NCBI RefSeq assembly: GCF_015453285.1 | Contig: NZ_JADLZT010000003.1 | Span: forward strand, 372,001-436,000 | DNA: 64,000 bases | Source of the DNA: Lysobacter niastensis | Lineage (GTDB): Bacteria > Pseudomonadota > Gammaproteobacteria > Xanthomonadales > Xanthomonadaceae | Direction: 5' to 3' | Shown here: in pieces, positions 19,963-27,021 of the stretch | Layout: each line of letters begins with the position of its first letter | How positions within the stretch are numbered: position 1 is the stretch's first letter | Notes under the pieces: model-generated | Databases searched by the model: none | Told to the model about the DNA's origin: nothing | The model's input: the letters and a program-made list of their open reading frames with translations, nothing else | Made by a program: the position numbers and the translations under genes

Positions 19963-20068
19963 CCGTTCGCCCTGAGCGTAGCGAAGCGGAATCGAAGGAT
20001 GGACGGGCTTGAAACAACCCGCTTCACCCTTCGACTCCGGCGCAGGCGCCTACGCTCAGGGCGAACGG
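19963..20068. repeat. Palindromic interspersed repeat (long hairpin)
   Basis: A unit beginning CCGTTCGCCCTGAGCGTAGC at 19963 recurs inverted about 50 bases on. Bases 19964-19980 are perfectly complementary to 20051-20067 over 17 bp. The inner TCGAAGG/CCTTCGA pair (19993-19999 and 20028-20034) extends the hairpin. It is an intergenic REP/BIME-like element between the alkaline phosphatase and hemJ genes, and it could also act as their shared terminator. Confidence 0.75.
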
Positions 20069-20113
20069 TGAAAGAAGGTCGTACCTTTCGATTGGACTGC
20101 GCTCACTCGCTGC

Positions 20114-20174
20114 AGCGAACAGCGAACAGCGAACAGCGAACAGCGAACAGCGAACAGCGAACAGCGAACAGCGA
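20114..20174. repeat. Heptanucleotide tandem repeat (AGCGAAC)8
   Basis: Eight exact, adjacent copies of AGCGAAC run from 20114 to 20169, and a partial ninth (AGCGA) ends at 20174. The unit length is not a multiple of three. The tract lies between two interspersed repeats in a non-coding gap. Perfect arrays of this kind change copy number by slippage. Confidence 0.92.
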
Positions 20175-20206
20175 CGGATGCTCCTGGATGGACCAGGCTA
20201 CCCCCG

Positions 20207-20253
20207 CCGTTCGTCCTGAGCGTAGCGAAGCGGAGTCGAAGGATGGACGGGCT
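20207..20253. repeat. Second copy of the interspersed repeat
   Basis: This unit starts CCGTTCGTCCTGAGCGTAGC and runs on with nearly the same 47 bases as the copy at 19963-20009, with two substitutions visible. It is in direct orientation to that copy and on the other side of the heptamer array. The rest of the 365-base gap between 19942 and 20306 shows no gene. Confidence 0.8.
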
Positions 20254-20306
20254 GGGCTGAACTCCGGGAGGCGAACGACGCCGCTCAGCCCTCGCCGCGT
20301 GCCTGA

Positions 20307-20759
20307 TCAGAACGGCTTGGCCAGCACCAGGTAGACCACCGCGACCAGCAGGAACACCGGCAGTTCGTTGAACCAGCGCAGCGCCTTCGACGACGGCAGC
20401 GCGCGGCCCGCATCCACGCCTTTCAGCCAGCGGCCGCTGACGATGTAGTACGCCAGCATCACCGCCACCAGCGCGAGCTTGGCGTGCAACCAGCCGGTGC
20501 CCGGCGCGACCATCGTCGGGAAATCCGGGAACACGCGGTATCCCAGCCACAGCACCAGGCCCATCGCGAAAGCGAAGCCGAACATCATGTGGCCGAAGCG
20601 ATAGAGGCGGCGCCCCATCAGCACCAGGCGCGCGCGCACCGCGGGCTCGTCGCCGGCTTCGGCGAGGTTCACCAGGATCCGCGGCAGGTAGAACACGCCA
20701 CCCATCCACGCCATGACGAAGACGACGTGGGCGGTCTTGATCCAGAAATAGGCGGTCAT
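20307..20759 (-). CDS. hemJ: Protoporphyrinogen IX oxidase HemJ-like membrane protein
   Basis: The 150-residue product has four membrane helices. It opens with the HemJ signature FWIKTAHVVFVMAWMGGVFY and FYLPRILVN, followed by YRFGHMMFGFAF near residue 54 and WLHAKLALVAVMLAYY near 89. The conserved His of KTAH and the Lys of HAKL match functional residues known in HemJ. HemJ converts protoporphyrinogen to protoporphyrin in haem synthesis in bacteria that lack HemY/HemG. A much longer in-frame extension upstream overlaps the divergent methyltransferase gene and is not real. Confidence 0.82.
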   Translation of the reverse strand: MTAYFWIKTAHVVFVMAWMGGVFYLPRILVNLAEAGDEPAVRARLVLMGRRLYRFGHMMFGFAFAMGLVLWLGYRVFPDFPTMVAPGTGWLHAKLALVAVMLAYYIVSGRWLKGVDAGRALPSSKALRWFNELPVFLLVAVVYLVLAKPF

Positions 20760-20852
20760 GGCGATCCTTGGAATGCAGGGCGGTTGTCGTGGCGCGATAG
20801 CATGGCACGGCGCCGCGACGATGCGGCCATCCACTTCCGGCACACTCGCACC

Positions 20853-21461
20853 ATGACCAAGCACTACGACCAGGCCTACTTCGAACGGTGGTATCGCGAT
20901 CCCGCACTGAAGGAGCACGCCATCGGCGGCACGGCGCGTCTGGCGCGCAAGGTCGCCATGGCCGTCGCCACCGCCGAATACCACCTCGAACGCCCGATCC
21001 GCTCCGTGCTCGACATCGGCTGCGGCGAAGGCGCGTGGCGCGCGCCTTTGCTGAAGCTGCGGCCGAAGCTGAGCTACCTCGGCTTCGACAGCAGCCAATA
21101 CGCGATCGAGCGATACGGCCGCAAGCGCAACCTGCACTTCGCGCAGTTCGGCGACTTCGAGTACCTGCGCCCGTGCGCGCCAGTGGACCTGCTGGTGTGC
21201 AGCGACGTCATGCACTACCTCGATACGCGCGAACTCGACCGCGGCCTGCCGGCACTGGCCGAGCTGTGCCACGGGGTCGCGTTCCTCGAGACCTTCACCC
21301 GCGAGGACGGCATCGACGGCGACACGCACGGCTTCAAGCGGCGCCCGGCGAAGTTCTACCGCCAGCGCCTGCAGTCCGTCGGTCTGATGCCACTGGGCTC
21401 GCACCTGTGGCTGTCCCCGGTGCATCAGGACGACACCGCCGCCCTCGAACGCCCGGCCTGA
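20853..21461 (+). CDS. Class I SAM-dependent methyltransferase
   Basis: This 202-residue protein has a Rossmann methyltransferase core. Motif I is VLDIGCGEGAWR near residue 52, with a following LSYLGFDSSQYAIERYG. VDLLVCSDVMHYLD provides motif IV. It is divergent from hemJ, with about 90 bases between starts, and followed by phaZ. The substrate is unknown; the small size and absence of extra domains suit a small-molecule methyltransferase. Confidence 0.82.
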   Translation: MTKHYDQAYFERWYRDPALKEHAIGGTARLARKVAMAVATAEYHLERPIRSVLDIGCGEGAWRAPLLKLRPKLSYLGFDSSQYAIERYGRKRNLHFAQFGDFEYLRPCAPVDLLVCSDVMHYLDTRELDRGLPALAELCHGVAFLETFTREDGIDGDTHGFKRRPAKFYRQRLQSVGLMPLGSHLWLSPVHQDDTAALERPA

Positions 21462-21552
21462 CCGGCCCGGCCGGTTCACCCGGCAGACGGGTTGATCCGC
21501 TATGCTGCGCTGCAGCAACGGCCCGGCCCGGGCCGAACCACGGAATCCGACG

Positions 21553-22806
21553 ATGCTCTACCAGATGCATGAACTCGGCCGCGCCTGGATGGCCCCGGTC
21601 ACCTACTGGGCCGAGGCCGGCGCCCGCATGTTCTCGGCTTCCGGCAGCTGGATGTCCGGCCTGCCCGGTGCCACCCGCGTCGCCGCCGGTTACGAACTGC
21701 TCTACCGCATCGGCAAGGACTACGAGAAGCCCGAGTTCGGCATCCACTCGATCGACATCGAAGGCACCGCCTACCCGGTGGTCGAGCGCGAGATGCTGCG
21801 CAAGCCGTTCTGCCGGCTGCTGCGCTTCAAGCGCTACGCCGACGACGCCGGCAACCTGAAGGACCTGAAGGATGACCCGCCGGTGCTGGTCGTCGCACCG
21901 CTGTCGGGACACCACTCCACGCTGCTGCGCGACACCGTGCGCACGCTGCTGCGCGACCACAAGGTCTACATCACCGACTGGGTCGACGCGCGCATGGTGC
22001 CCGCCAGCGAAGGCGGCTTCTCGCTCGACGACTACATCGCCTACGTGCAGGAGTTCATCCGCCTGATCGGCGCCGAATCGCTGCACGTCATCAGCGTGTG
22101 CCAGCCGACCGTGCCTGTGCTGGCGGCGGTGTCGCTGATGGCGTCCAACGGCGAAACCACGCCGCGCTCGCTGGTGATGATGGGCGGCCCGATCGACACG
22201 CGCGAGAACCCGACGCAGGTCAACGACCTCGCCACGCGCGAACCGCTGTGGTGGTTCGAGAACAACCTGATCCATCCCGTCCCGGTCAACTACCCGGGCC
22301 ATGGCCGCCACGTGTATCCCGGTTTCCTGCAGCACGGCGGGTTCGTGGCGATGAATCCCGAGCGCCATTTCCAGTCGCACTGGGACTTCTACGAAGATCT
22401 GCTCAAGGGCGATCTGGAGGACGCGCAGGCGCACCGCCGCTTCTACGACGAGTACAACGCCGTGCTCGACATGCCGGCCGAGTACTACCTCGACACGGTG
22501 CGCATCGTGTTCCAGGAGCACCTGCTGCCGCGCGGACTGTGGGACGTGCGTGGCCAGCGCGTGGACCCGTCGAAGATCACCGGCACCGCGCTGCTGACCA
22601 TCGAGGGCGAACTCGACGATATTTCCGGCCAGGGCCAGACCCGCGCCGCGCACAAGCTTTGCAGCGGCATCGCCGAGACGAATCGCGAGCACCTCACCGT
22701 CGCCGGTGCCGGCCACTACGGCATCTTCAGCGGCCGCCGCTGGCGCACGCAGGTATACCCGCAGGTGCGCGACTTCATCGCGCGCCACGCCGGACCCGGC
22801 GCCTGA
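21553..22806 (+). CDS. phaZ: Intracellular polyhydroxybutyrate depolymerase
   Basis: This 417-residue cytosolic alpha/beta hydrolase mobilises stored polyhydroxyalkanoate. It has the PhaZ N-terminus MLYQMHELGRAWMAPVTYWA and the lipase-box-like SVCQPTVPV, with the nucleophile Cys at residue 183 in place of Ser, as in the Ralstonia-type intracellular depolymerases. LLTIEGELDDISG and AGAGHYGIFSGRRW give the Asp and His. The start follows from the conserved N-terminus. No PHA synthase is in the window. A strong terminator follows. Confidence 0.93.
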   Translation: MLYQMHELGRAWMAPVTYWAEAGARMFSASGSWMSGLPGATRVAAGYELLYRIGKDYEKPEFGIHSIDIEGTAYPVVEREMLRKPFCRLLRFKRYADDAGNLKDLKDDPPVLVVAPLSGHHSTLLRDTVRTLLRDHKVYITDWVDARMVPASEGGFSLDDYIAYVQEFIRLIGAESLHVISVCQPTVPVLAAVSLMASNGETTPRSLVMMGGPIDTRENPTQVNDLATREPLWWFENNLIHPVPVNYPGHGRHVYPGFLQHGGFVAMNPERHFQSHWDFYEDLLKGDLEDAQAHRRFYDEYNAVLDMPAEYYLDTVRIVFQEHLLPRGLWDVRGQRVDPSKITGTALLTIEGELDDISGQGQTRAAHKLCSGIAETNREHLTVAGAGHYGIFSGRRWRTQVYPQVRDFIARHAGPGA

Positions 22807-22810
22807 TACG

Positions 22811-22840
22811 AAAAGCCCCGCTCGAAGCGGGGCTTTTTTT
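22811..22840 (+). terminator. Rho-independent terminator of phaZ
   Basis: The stem AAAGCCCCGCT/AGCGGGGCTTT with a short loop is followed by TTTTT. It starts a few bases after the phaZ stop. The A-run on the other side lets it work for minus-strand transcripts too. Confidence 0.93.
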
Positions 22841-22847
22841 CGGCTTC

Positions 22848-22872
22848 GTCATCCCCGCGAAGGCGGGATGAC
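22848..22872. repeat. REP-like palindrome GTCATCCC...GGGATGAC
   Basis: The 8-bp arms GTCATCCC and GGGATGAC enclose CGCGAAGGC. The same arms recur at 45656-45683 in this window, so this is a dispersed extragenic palindrome. It lies immediately after the phaZ terminator. Confidence 0.75.
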
Positions 22873-22894
22873 CGACGGATGGTCAATCACAGGC

Positions 22895-23818
22895 TCAGTC
22901 GTACTGCGCCGTCTTCACCAGCATGTGCTTGGCCAGCTGCCCGTGCAGCATGCCGATGGCGCGTGCCAGGTGCAGCGTCAGGAACAGCAGCACCACACCC
23001 GCGAGCATCGCCAGCGGCCACGCCCACGCATCGACGTCCAGGACCAGATTGTCGTCGATGAACCAGTGGCTGCCGAAGCCGAACAGCAACGCGAACGGCG
23101 CCGCGATCAGCGACAGCGACACCGACAGACCGGTGACCACGATCGTGAAGTACAGGATGCCCAGCGGCAGCATCAGCAGGAAGTACAGCTGCGTGCCCCA
23201 GATTCGCGGATCGGTGAACAGCTCCTTGATCCGCTCCATCCACGGCCGTCCGCGCGTGCTGTACAGCGGCCGGCGCGGCATGCGCTCACCCAGCATGACC
23301 TCGACGATGCGCCCTTCCACCAGCGACAGGATGCGCACCGATCCGAAATACAGGATCAGGAACGGGATGCCGATGATCAGCACTGCCAGGCCCAGCGACA
23401 GCGAGATGCCGGTGACCACCCAGGTGAAGTAGAAGATGCCCGTCGCCAGCGCCAGCAGCATGTAGAACAGCGACGCATAGGTGCGCGGTTCGGCGATCAC
23501 GCCGAAGAAGCGGCCGAGCGCAGACTTGCGCGGCGGCGGTGCCGGCGGCCGCAGCGCCGTCTGCACCTTCACCTCGGTGTCGCGATAGATGTCGGCGACC
23601 TCGTCCGGCGCGCCGTAGCTGCCGGCGACCGCCGCGATCACCTCGGCCTCGCTCCGGCCCGGGTTCTCGGCCAGTTCGGAGCGCAGGTACTCCTCGGCGT
23701 CGTACAGCGCGTCCTGCACCAGCGCCGGATCAGCACCGGCCAACGAACGCCGCAGCTGCTCCAGGTATTCGGGGATCGTGGCCGGCAACCGTACCTGGCC
23801 GGGTTGGAAGGCGTTCAT
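22895..23818 (-). CDS. HAAS-domain sensor-type membrane protein
   Basis: This 307-residue protein has a cytosolic N-terminal helical domain (TIPEYLEQLRRSLAGADPAL and YDAEEYLRSELAEN) that matches the HAAS/DUF1700 signalling domain. About six membrane helices follow, in two similar halves (FTWVVTGISLSLGLAVLIIG and FTIVVTGLSVSLSLIAAPF). HAAS proteins are typically encoded beside PadR repressors, as here. The two genes overlap by four bases. The pair probably senses an envelope stress; the signal is unknown. Confidence 0.83.
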   Translation of the reverse strand: MNAFQPGQVRLPATIPEYLEQLRRSLAGADPALVQDALYDAEEYLRSELAENPGRSEAEVIAAVAGSYGAPDEVADIYRDTEVKVQTALRPPAPPPRKSALGRFFGVIAEPRTYASLFYMLLALATGIFYFTWVVTGISLSLGLAVLIIGIPFLILYFGSVRILSLVEGRIVEVMLGERMPRRPLYSTRGRPWMERIKELFTDPRIWGTQLYFLLMLPLGILYFTIVVTGLSVSLSLIAAPFALLFGFGSHWFIDDNLVLDVDAWAWPLAMLAGVVLLFLTLHLARAIGMLHGQLAKHMLVKTAQYD

Positions 23819-24180
23819 GGCGTGGGTCCTTCAAGGACGGAATCGACGGAATCGCGGGTGGCGCGCCAGGCGGCGGTCCATTCATCGAGCACGGCGCGGC
23901 CGGCGCCGGTGATGCGGTAGTAGCGGCGCGGCGGACCGGAGTCGGACGGCTCGGTGTGGCTGTCGAGCAGGCCGGAGGCGCCGAGGTTGCGCAGCACCGG
24001 GTACAGCGCGCTCTGCTTGCCGCTGAGCACGCCCTCGCCGAAGCGCTCCAGCCGCTTGGCGATCTGGTAGCCGTACATCGGCTCCTCGGCGGCGGCCAGG
24101 ACGGCCAGCAGGGCCAGCGACACGGTCCCGGCACTCAGCTCCTTCTGGAACTTCCGCAGATGGTTGTCGAGGTCGGTCAT
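23815..24180 (-). CDS. PadR family transcriptional regulator
   Basis: This 121-residue winged-helix DNA-binding protein is of the short PadR type. It has LALLAVLAAAEEPMYGYQIA near residue 23 and GKQSALYPVLRNLGASGLL near 54, which form the recognition helix and wing, and then RRYYRITGAGRAVL. Such regulators usually repress their own operon. It is the first gene of a two-gene operon with the HAAS membrane protein, overlapping by ATGA. A palindromic candidate operator lies just upstream. Confidence 0.88.
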   Translation of the reverse strand: MTDLDNHLRKFQKELSAGTVSLALLAVLAAAEEPMYGYQIAKRLERFGEGVLSGKQSALYPVLRNLGASGLLDSHTEPSDSGPPRRYYRITGAGRAVLDEWTAAWRATRDSVDSVLEGPTP

Positions 24181-24208
24181 GGCGGCAGGCCGGGCTATCG
24201 TGGAGTCA

Positions 24209-24235
24209 ACACTATGCTCAACTTCACTATAGTGC
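24209..24235 (-). promoter_or_regulatory. Candidate PadR operator/promoter
   Basis: The segment carries two ATAGTG-type half sites about 19 bases apart when read towards padR, one of them inside the palindrome CACTATAGTG. It lies 29-55 bases before the padR start in an otherwise GC-rich gap. PadR repressors bind AT-rich dyads such as ATGT-N8-ACAT, so this is plausible as an autoregulatory site. No binding evidence exists. Confidence 0.4.
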
Positions 24236-24326
24236 GCATGCCATTAGTCATCCCCGCCGCCTTGCCACGCCCTCGACCCCTGCCCTGCTAATCAGTGCCC
24301 GGGTAAGGCGTTTCGGGAGGCGTGCC

Positions 24327-24836
24327 ATGTCGCGTGGAGACAAGTCCGCCTATACCAGGAAGCAGAAGCGGCAGGCCGAGCACATCGAGGACAGCGAACT
24401 CGAGCAGGGACGCTCGCAGGAAGATGCCCAGCGCATCGCCTGGGCGACGGTGAACAAGCAAAGCGGTGGCGGCAAGCTCTCGGGATCGGGACGAAAGACC
24501 GCGAAGAAGGCGGCGACGAAGTCCGCCAGCAAAGCCATGAAACAGGTGGCCCGGAAGACGGCCAGCAAAGCGGTGAAGAAAGCCACGAAGAAGGCGGCGA
24601 AAACGACCGCACGCAAGACCGTACCCAAGACCGCGCGGAAGGTTGCTGCAAAGAAGGTCGTTGCAAAGAAGGTCGCGAAGAAGGCGGTCAGGAAGGCGGC
24701 ACGCAAGACGACCGGGCCCGCGACGAAGCGAGCGGCAAAGAAGACCGCGAAGAAAACCGTACGAAAGGCCACCCGCACCGCCACGCGAACCCATCGCGGC
24801 GATGGCGCGAGGGTTCACGCCGCCCTGGCCCATTAG
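24327..24836 (+). CDS. Histone H1-like basic protein with stabilisation-type N-terminus
   Basis: The 169-residue product has two parts. Residues 1-55 (MSRGDKSAYTRKQKRQAEHI, then RIAWATVNKQSGGGK) match a small family annotated as plasmid stabilisation protein. Residues 57-160 are an extremely Lys/Ala-rich tail of repeated AKK, ARK and TAKK units, like the C-termini of eukaryotic histone H1 and Bordetella BpH1. The protein should bind DNA non-specifically and may compact the nucleoid. The lysine tail is a low-complexity region prone to length variation. Confidence 0.8.
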   Translation: MSRGDKSAYTRKQKRQAEHIEDSELEQGRSQEDAQRIAWATVNKQSGGGKLSGSGRKTAKKAATKSASKAMKQVARKTASKAVKKATKKAAKTTARKTVPKTARKVAAKKVVAKKVAKKAVRKAARKTTGPATKRAAKKTAKKTVRKATRTATRTHRGDGARVHAALAH

Positions 24837-24901
24837 CCACGCGCTAGCCGGCACCGCGGTGCTTGTGCAGAATCAGGCGCTCGCCCGCCTGGAGTTCCAC
24901 C

Positions 24902-25831
24902 GTGCCGAAGCCGCGCCTGTTGTCCGCCGTCCTGCCTGCCGCCCTGATGCTCGTCCTTGCTGCAGCCCAGGCCCCGGCCCAATCGCCGGCACCGGCCAAG
25001 GCGCGCTCGATGCAGGAAATCCTGGATGCGTCCAAGGCTTCGGACTGGCGCACGCTCGATCCGGACAACACGCTCTACCTCGACCTCGCCGCGGGCCGCG
25101 TCGTGATCGAACTCGCCCCGGACTTCGCGCCCGAGCACGTCGCCAACCTGCGCACGCTGGCGCGCGAGGGCTATTGGAATGGCCTCAGCATCAACCGCTC
25201 GCAGGACAACTTCGTCGTGCAGTGGGGCGACGCCGCCGAGGACGAGAAGGCGCGCAAGCCGCTCGGCACCGCCAAGACCAAACTGCCCGCCGAGTTCACC
25301 AGCACCAGCAAAAATCTGTCCTTCCACGCCCTGCCCGACCGTGACGGCTGGGCGCCGCAGGTCGGCTTCGCCGAGGGCTTTCCGGCCGGCCGCGATCCGG
25401 CCAACGGCGCGACCTGGATCGCGCACTGCTACGGTGCGGTCGGCGCCGGACGCGACGTCGCCGCCGACTCCAGCAACGGCACCGAGCTGTATGTCGTGAC
25501 CGGCCAGTCGCCGCGCCAGCTCGACCGCAACATGAGCATGGTCGGCCGCGTCGTGCAGGGCATGGAACTGCTGTCGGTGCTGCCGCGCGGCACCGGCCCG
25601 CTTGGGTTCTACGAGAAGCCCGAGCAGCGCATGCCGATCCAGGCGATCCGGCTGGCCTCGCAGGTGCCCGCGGGCGAACGCACCAGGCTGGAAGTGCTGC
25701 GCACCGACACGCGGTTGTTCGACGAACTGGTCGAGGCGCGCCGCAACCGCCGCGACGACTTCTACAAGCGCCCGGCCGGCCACATCGACCTGTGCAACGT
25801 GCCGCTGCCGGTGCGCGTGCCGAAGGGCTGA
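24902..25831 (+). CDS. Exported cyclophilin-type peptidyl-prolyl isomerase
   Basis: This 309-residue periplasmic prolyl isomerase has a signal peptide ending near APAQSP, followed by the cyclophilin fold. Visible segments are [40 protein letters not shown] and [15 protein letters not shown]. The GTG start was chosen because CTGGAG lies about ten bases before it and the signal peptide begins at once. The product is larger than typical PpiA because of extra N- and C-terminal segments. It probably assists folding of exported proteins. Confidence 0.86.
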   Translation: MPKPRLLSAVLPAALMLVLAAAQAPAQSPAPAKARSMQEILDASKASDWRTLDPDNTLYLDLAAGRVVIELAPDFAPEHVANLRTLAREGYWNGLSINRSQDNFVVQWGDAAEDEKARKPLGTAKTKLPAEFTSTSKNLSFHALPDRDGWAPQVGFAEGFPAGRDPANGATWIAHCYGAVGAGRDVAADSSNGTELYVVTGQSPRQLDRNMSMVGRVVQGMELLSVLPRGTGPLGFYEKPEQRMPIQAIRLASQVPAGERTRLEVLRTDTRLFDELVEARRNRRDDFYKRPAGHIDLCNVPLPVRVPKG

Positions 25832-25880
25832 CCCCTCTCCCGGCGCCGCGCGCCACCCTCTCCCGCGAGGGGAGAGGGGC
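25832..25880. terminator. Hairpin between convergent cyclophilin and speG-like genes
   Basis: CCCCTCTCCC at 25832 and GGGGAGAGGGG near 25869 pair across a GC-rich loop with internal complementarity. The same CCCTCTCCC arm recurs near 52351. The T run is poor, so it is a probable bidirectional terminator or a REP-type element. Confidence 0.55.
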
Positions 25881-25888
25881 AAACCAGA

Positions 25889-26476
25889 TCAGGTGCCGCG
25901 GCGGTTCTCGTCGCGGCCCAGCGCCTGGTACTGGAACAGGCACATGCGCACCACGTTGTGGTAGCGGCCGTCGCTGAAGAACTCGTCGATCAGCACGCCC
26001 TCGCGGCGGAAGTCCGCGTCCTCGTAGATGCGGATCGCACGCGTGTTGTCCTCGTCGACCAGCAGGTACAGCTTGTACAGGTTGAGTACCCGGAACGCGT
26101 AGTTGATCGCCAGCCGCGTCGCGGCCCGCGCGTAGCCGCGGCCCTGCTGTTCTGGCGAGATCATGATCAGGAACTCGGCGCGCCGGTGCAGGTGGTCGAT
26201 CTCGACCAGCTCGACGAGTCCGACGCGCTCGTGTCCTGCATCCTCGACGATGAAGCGCCGCTCGGACTGGTCGTGGATGTGCTTGCGGTACAGCTCCTCC
26301 AGTTCGACGAACGACTCGTACGGCTCCTCGAACCAGTACGCCATCACGCTGCGGTTGTTGTTGAGGACATGGATGAAGTGCAGGTCGCCGCGCTCAAGCG
26401 GGCGCAGCGTGACCGTGGCGTGCCTGATCACCTTGTCCACCGGGTTCGACGTGTCTGCCGGGTTCGCCGTATTCAT
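25889..26476 (-). CDS. speG: Spermidine N1-acetyltransferase-like GNAT
   Basis: This 195-residue acetyltransferase is probably SpeG, which acetylates spermidine or spermine to relieve polyamine toxicity. Typical features are [20 protein letters not shown] near residue 21, [20 protein letters not shown] and [20 protein letters not shown]. The CoA loop is [15 protein letters not shown] and the C-terminal segment is [17 protein letters not shown]. The chosen ATG gives a slightly longer N-terminus than E. coli SpeG. It is convergent with the cyclophilin gene. Confidence 0.85.
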   Translation of the reverse strand: MNTANPADTSNPVDKVIRHATVTLRPLERGDLHFIHVLNNNRSVMAYWFEEPYESFVELEELYRKHIHDQSERRFIVEDAGHERVGLVELVEIDHLHRRAEFLIMISPEQQGRGYARAATRLAINYAFRVLNLYKLYLLVDEDNTRAIRIYEDADFRREGVLIDEFFSDGRYHNVVRMCLFQYQALGRDENRRGT

Positions 26477-26576
26477 GCAGCCAACCCTACTCCTTCCACG
26501 TGACACCGGCGTGCTCGCGCGCCACCGTCCGGACACGCCATCACGCGGTCTTATCCCACGGCTCAATAGCCTCGTG

Positions 26577-26909
26577 ATGACCATCCCACATCCGTCCGCG
26601 AAGGTGCGTGCCATGCCTCTAATGCGCCTGCGAGTCACCGGCAGCGACGACGCCGTCCGCGCCATCGGCAACCTGCTGGTCAGCATCGACGGCATCGAAC
26701 ATGTCGAGGAGGTGGCCGACCTGATGCCGCGCATGGACGATGCCGATTCCAGTTCGGCCGGCCTGAGCGACCTGATCGGGGGAGCGGACGCCCACGAAAT
26801 CGAGATCGAGGCGCCCAACCTGTCGACCGCCCGCCGCGTGCGCGACGCCGTCGAGGCGCTGGCCTACGACCTGAACGTGCTGGTCGAGTTCGAAGCGGAA
26901 GACGAATAG
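26577..26909 (+). CDS. Conserved small protein of unknown function
   Basis: This is a 110-residue acidic cytosolic protein with no known function. The alternating pattern [20 protein letters not shown], then [20 protein letters not shown] and [12 protein letters not shown], looks like a small alpha/beta ferredoxin-like fold. An internal ATG twelve codons in (MPLMRLRV) is an equally good start. It lies before the fdhF-like operon with about 110 bases between, and its relation to that operon is unclear. Confidence 0.68.
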   Translation: MTIPHPSAKVRAMPLMRLRVTGSDDAVRAIGNLLVSIDGIEHVEEVADLMPRMDDADSSSAGLSDLIGGADAHEIEIEAPNLSTARRVRDAVEALAYDLNVLVEFEAEDE

Positions 26910-27021
26910 CCCAGGCATCCGCGCCCGCACATCCTGAGAACGCGCAGCCCCGCCGGATCGCTCGGGCGCGGGTCGGACGGCCTATCATGCATGCAGGCCG
27001 ACGGCCCCTCTTCCTGCTGCG

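Noticed and set aside
20114-20174. Heptamer array as a CRISPR array
   Set aside because: Units are seven bases with no spacers, so it is a simple tandem repeat.
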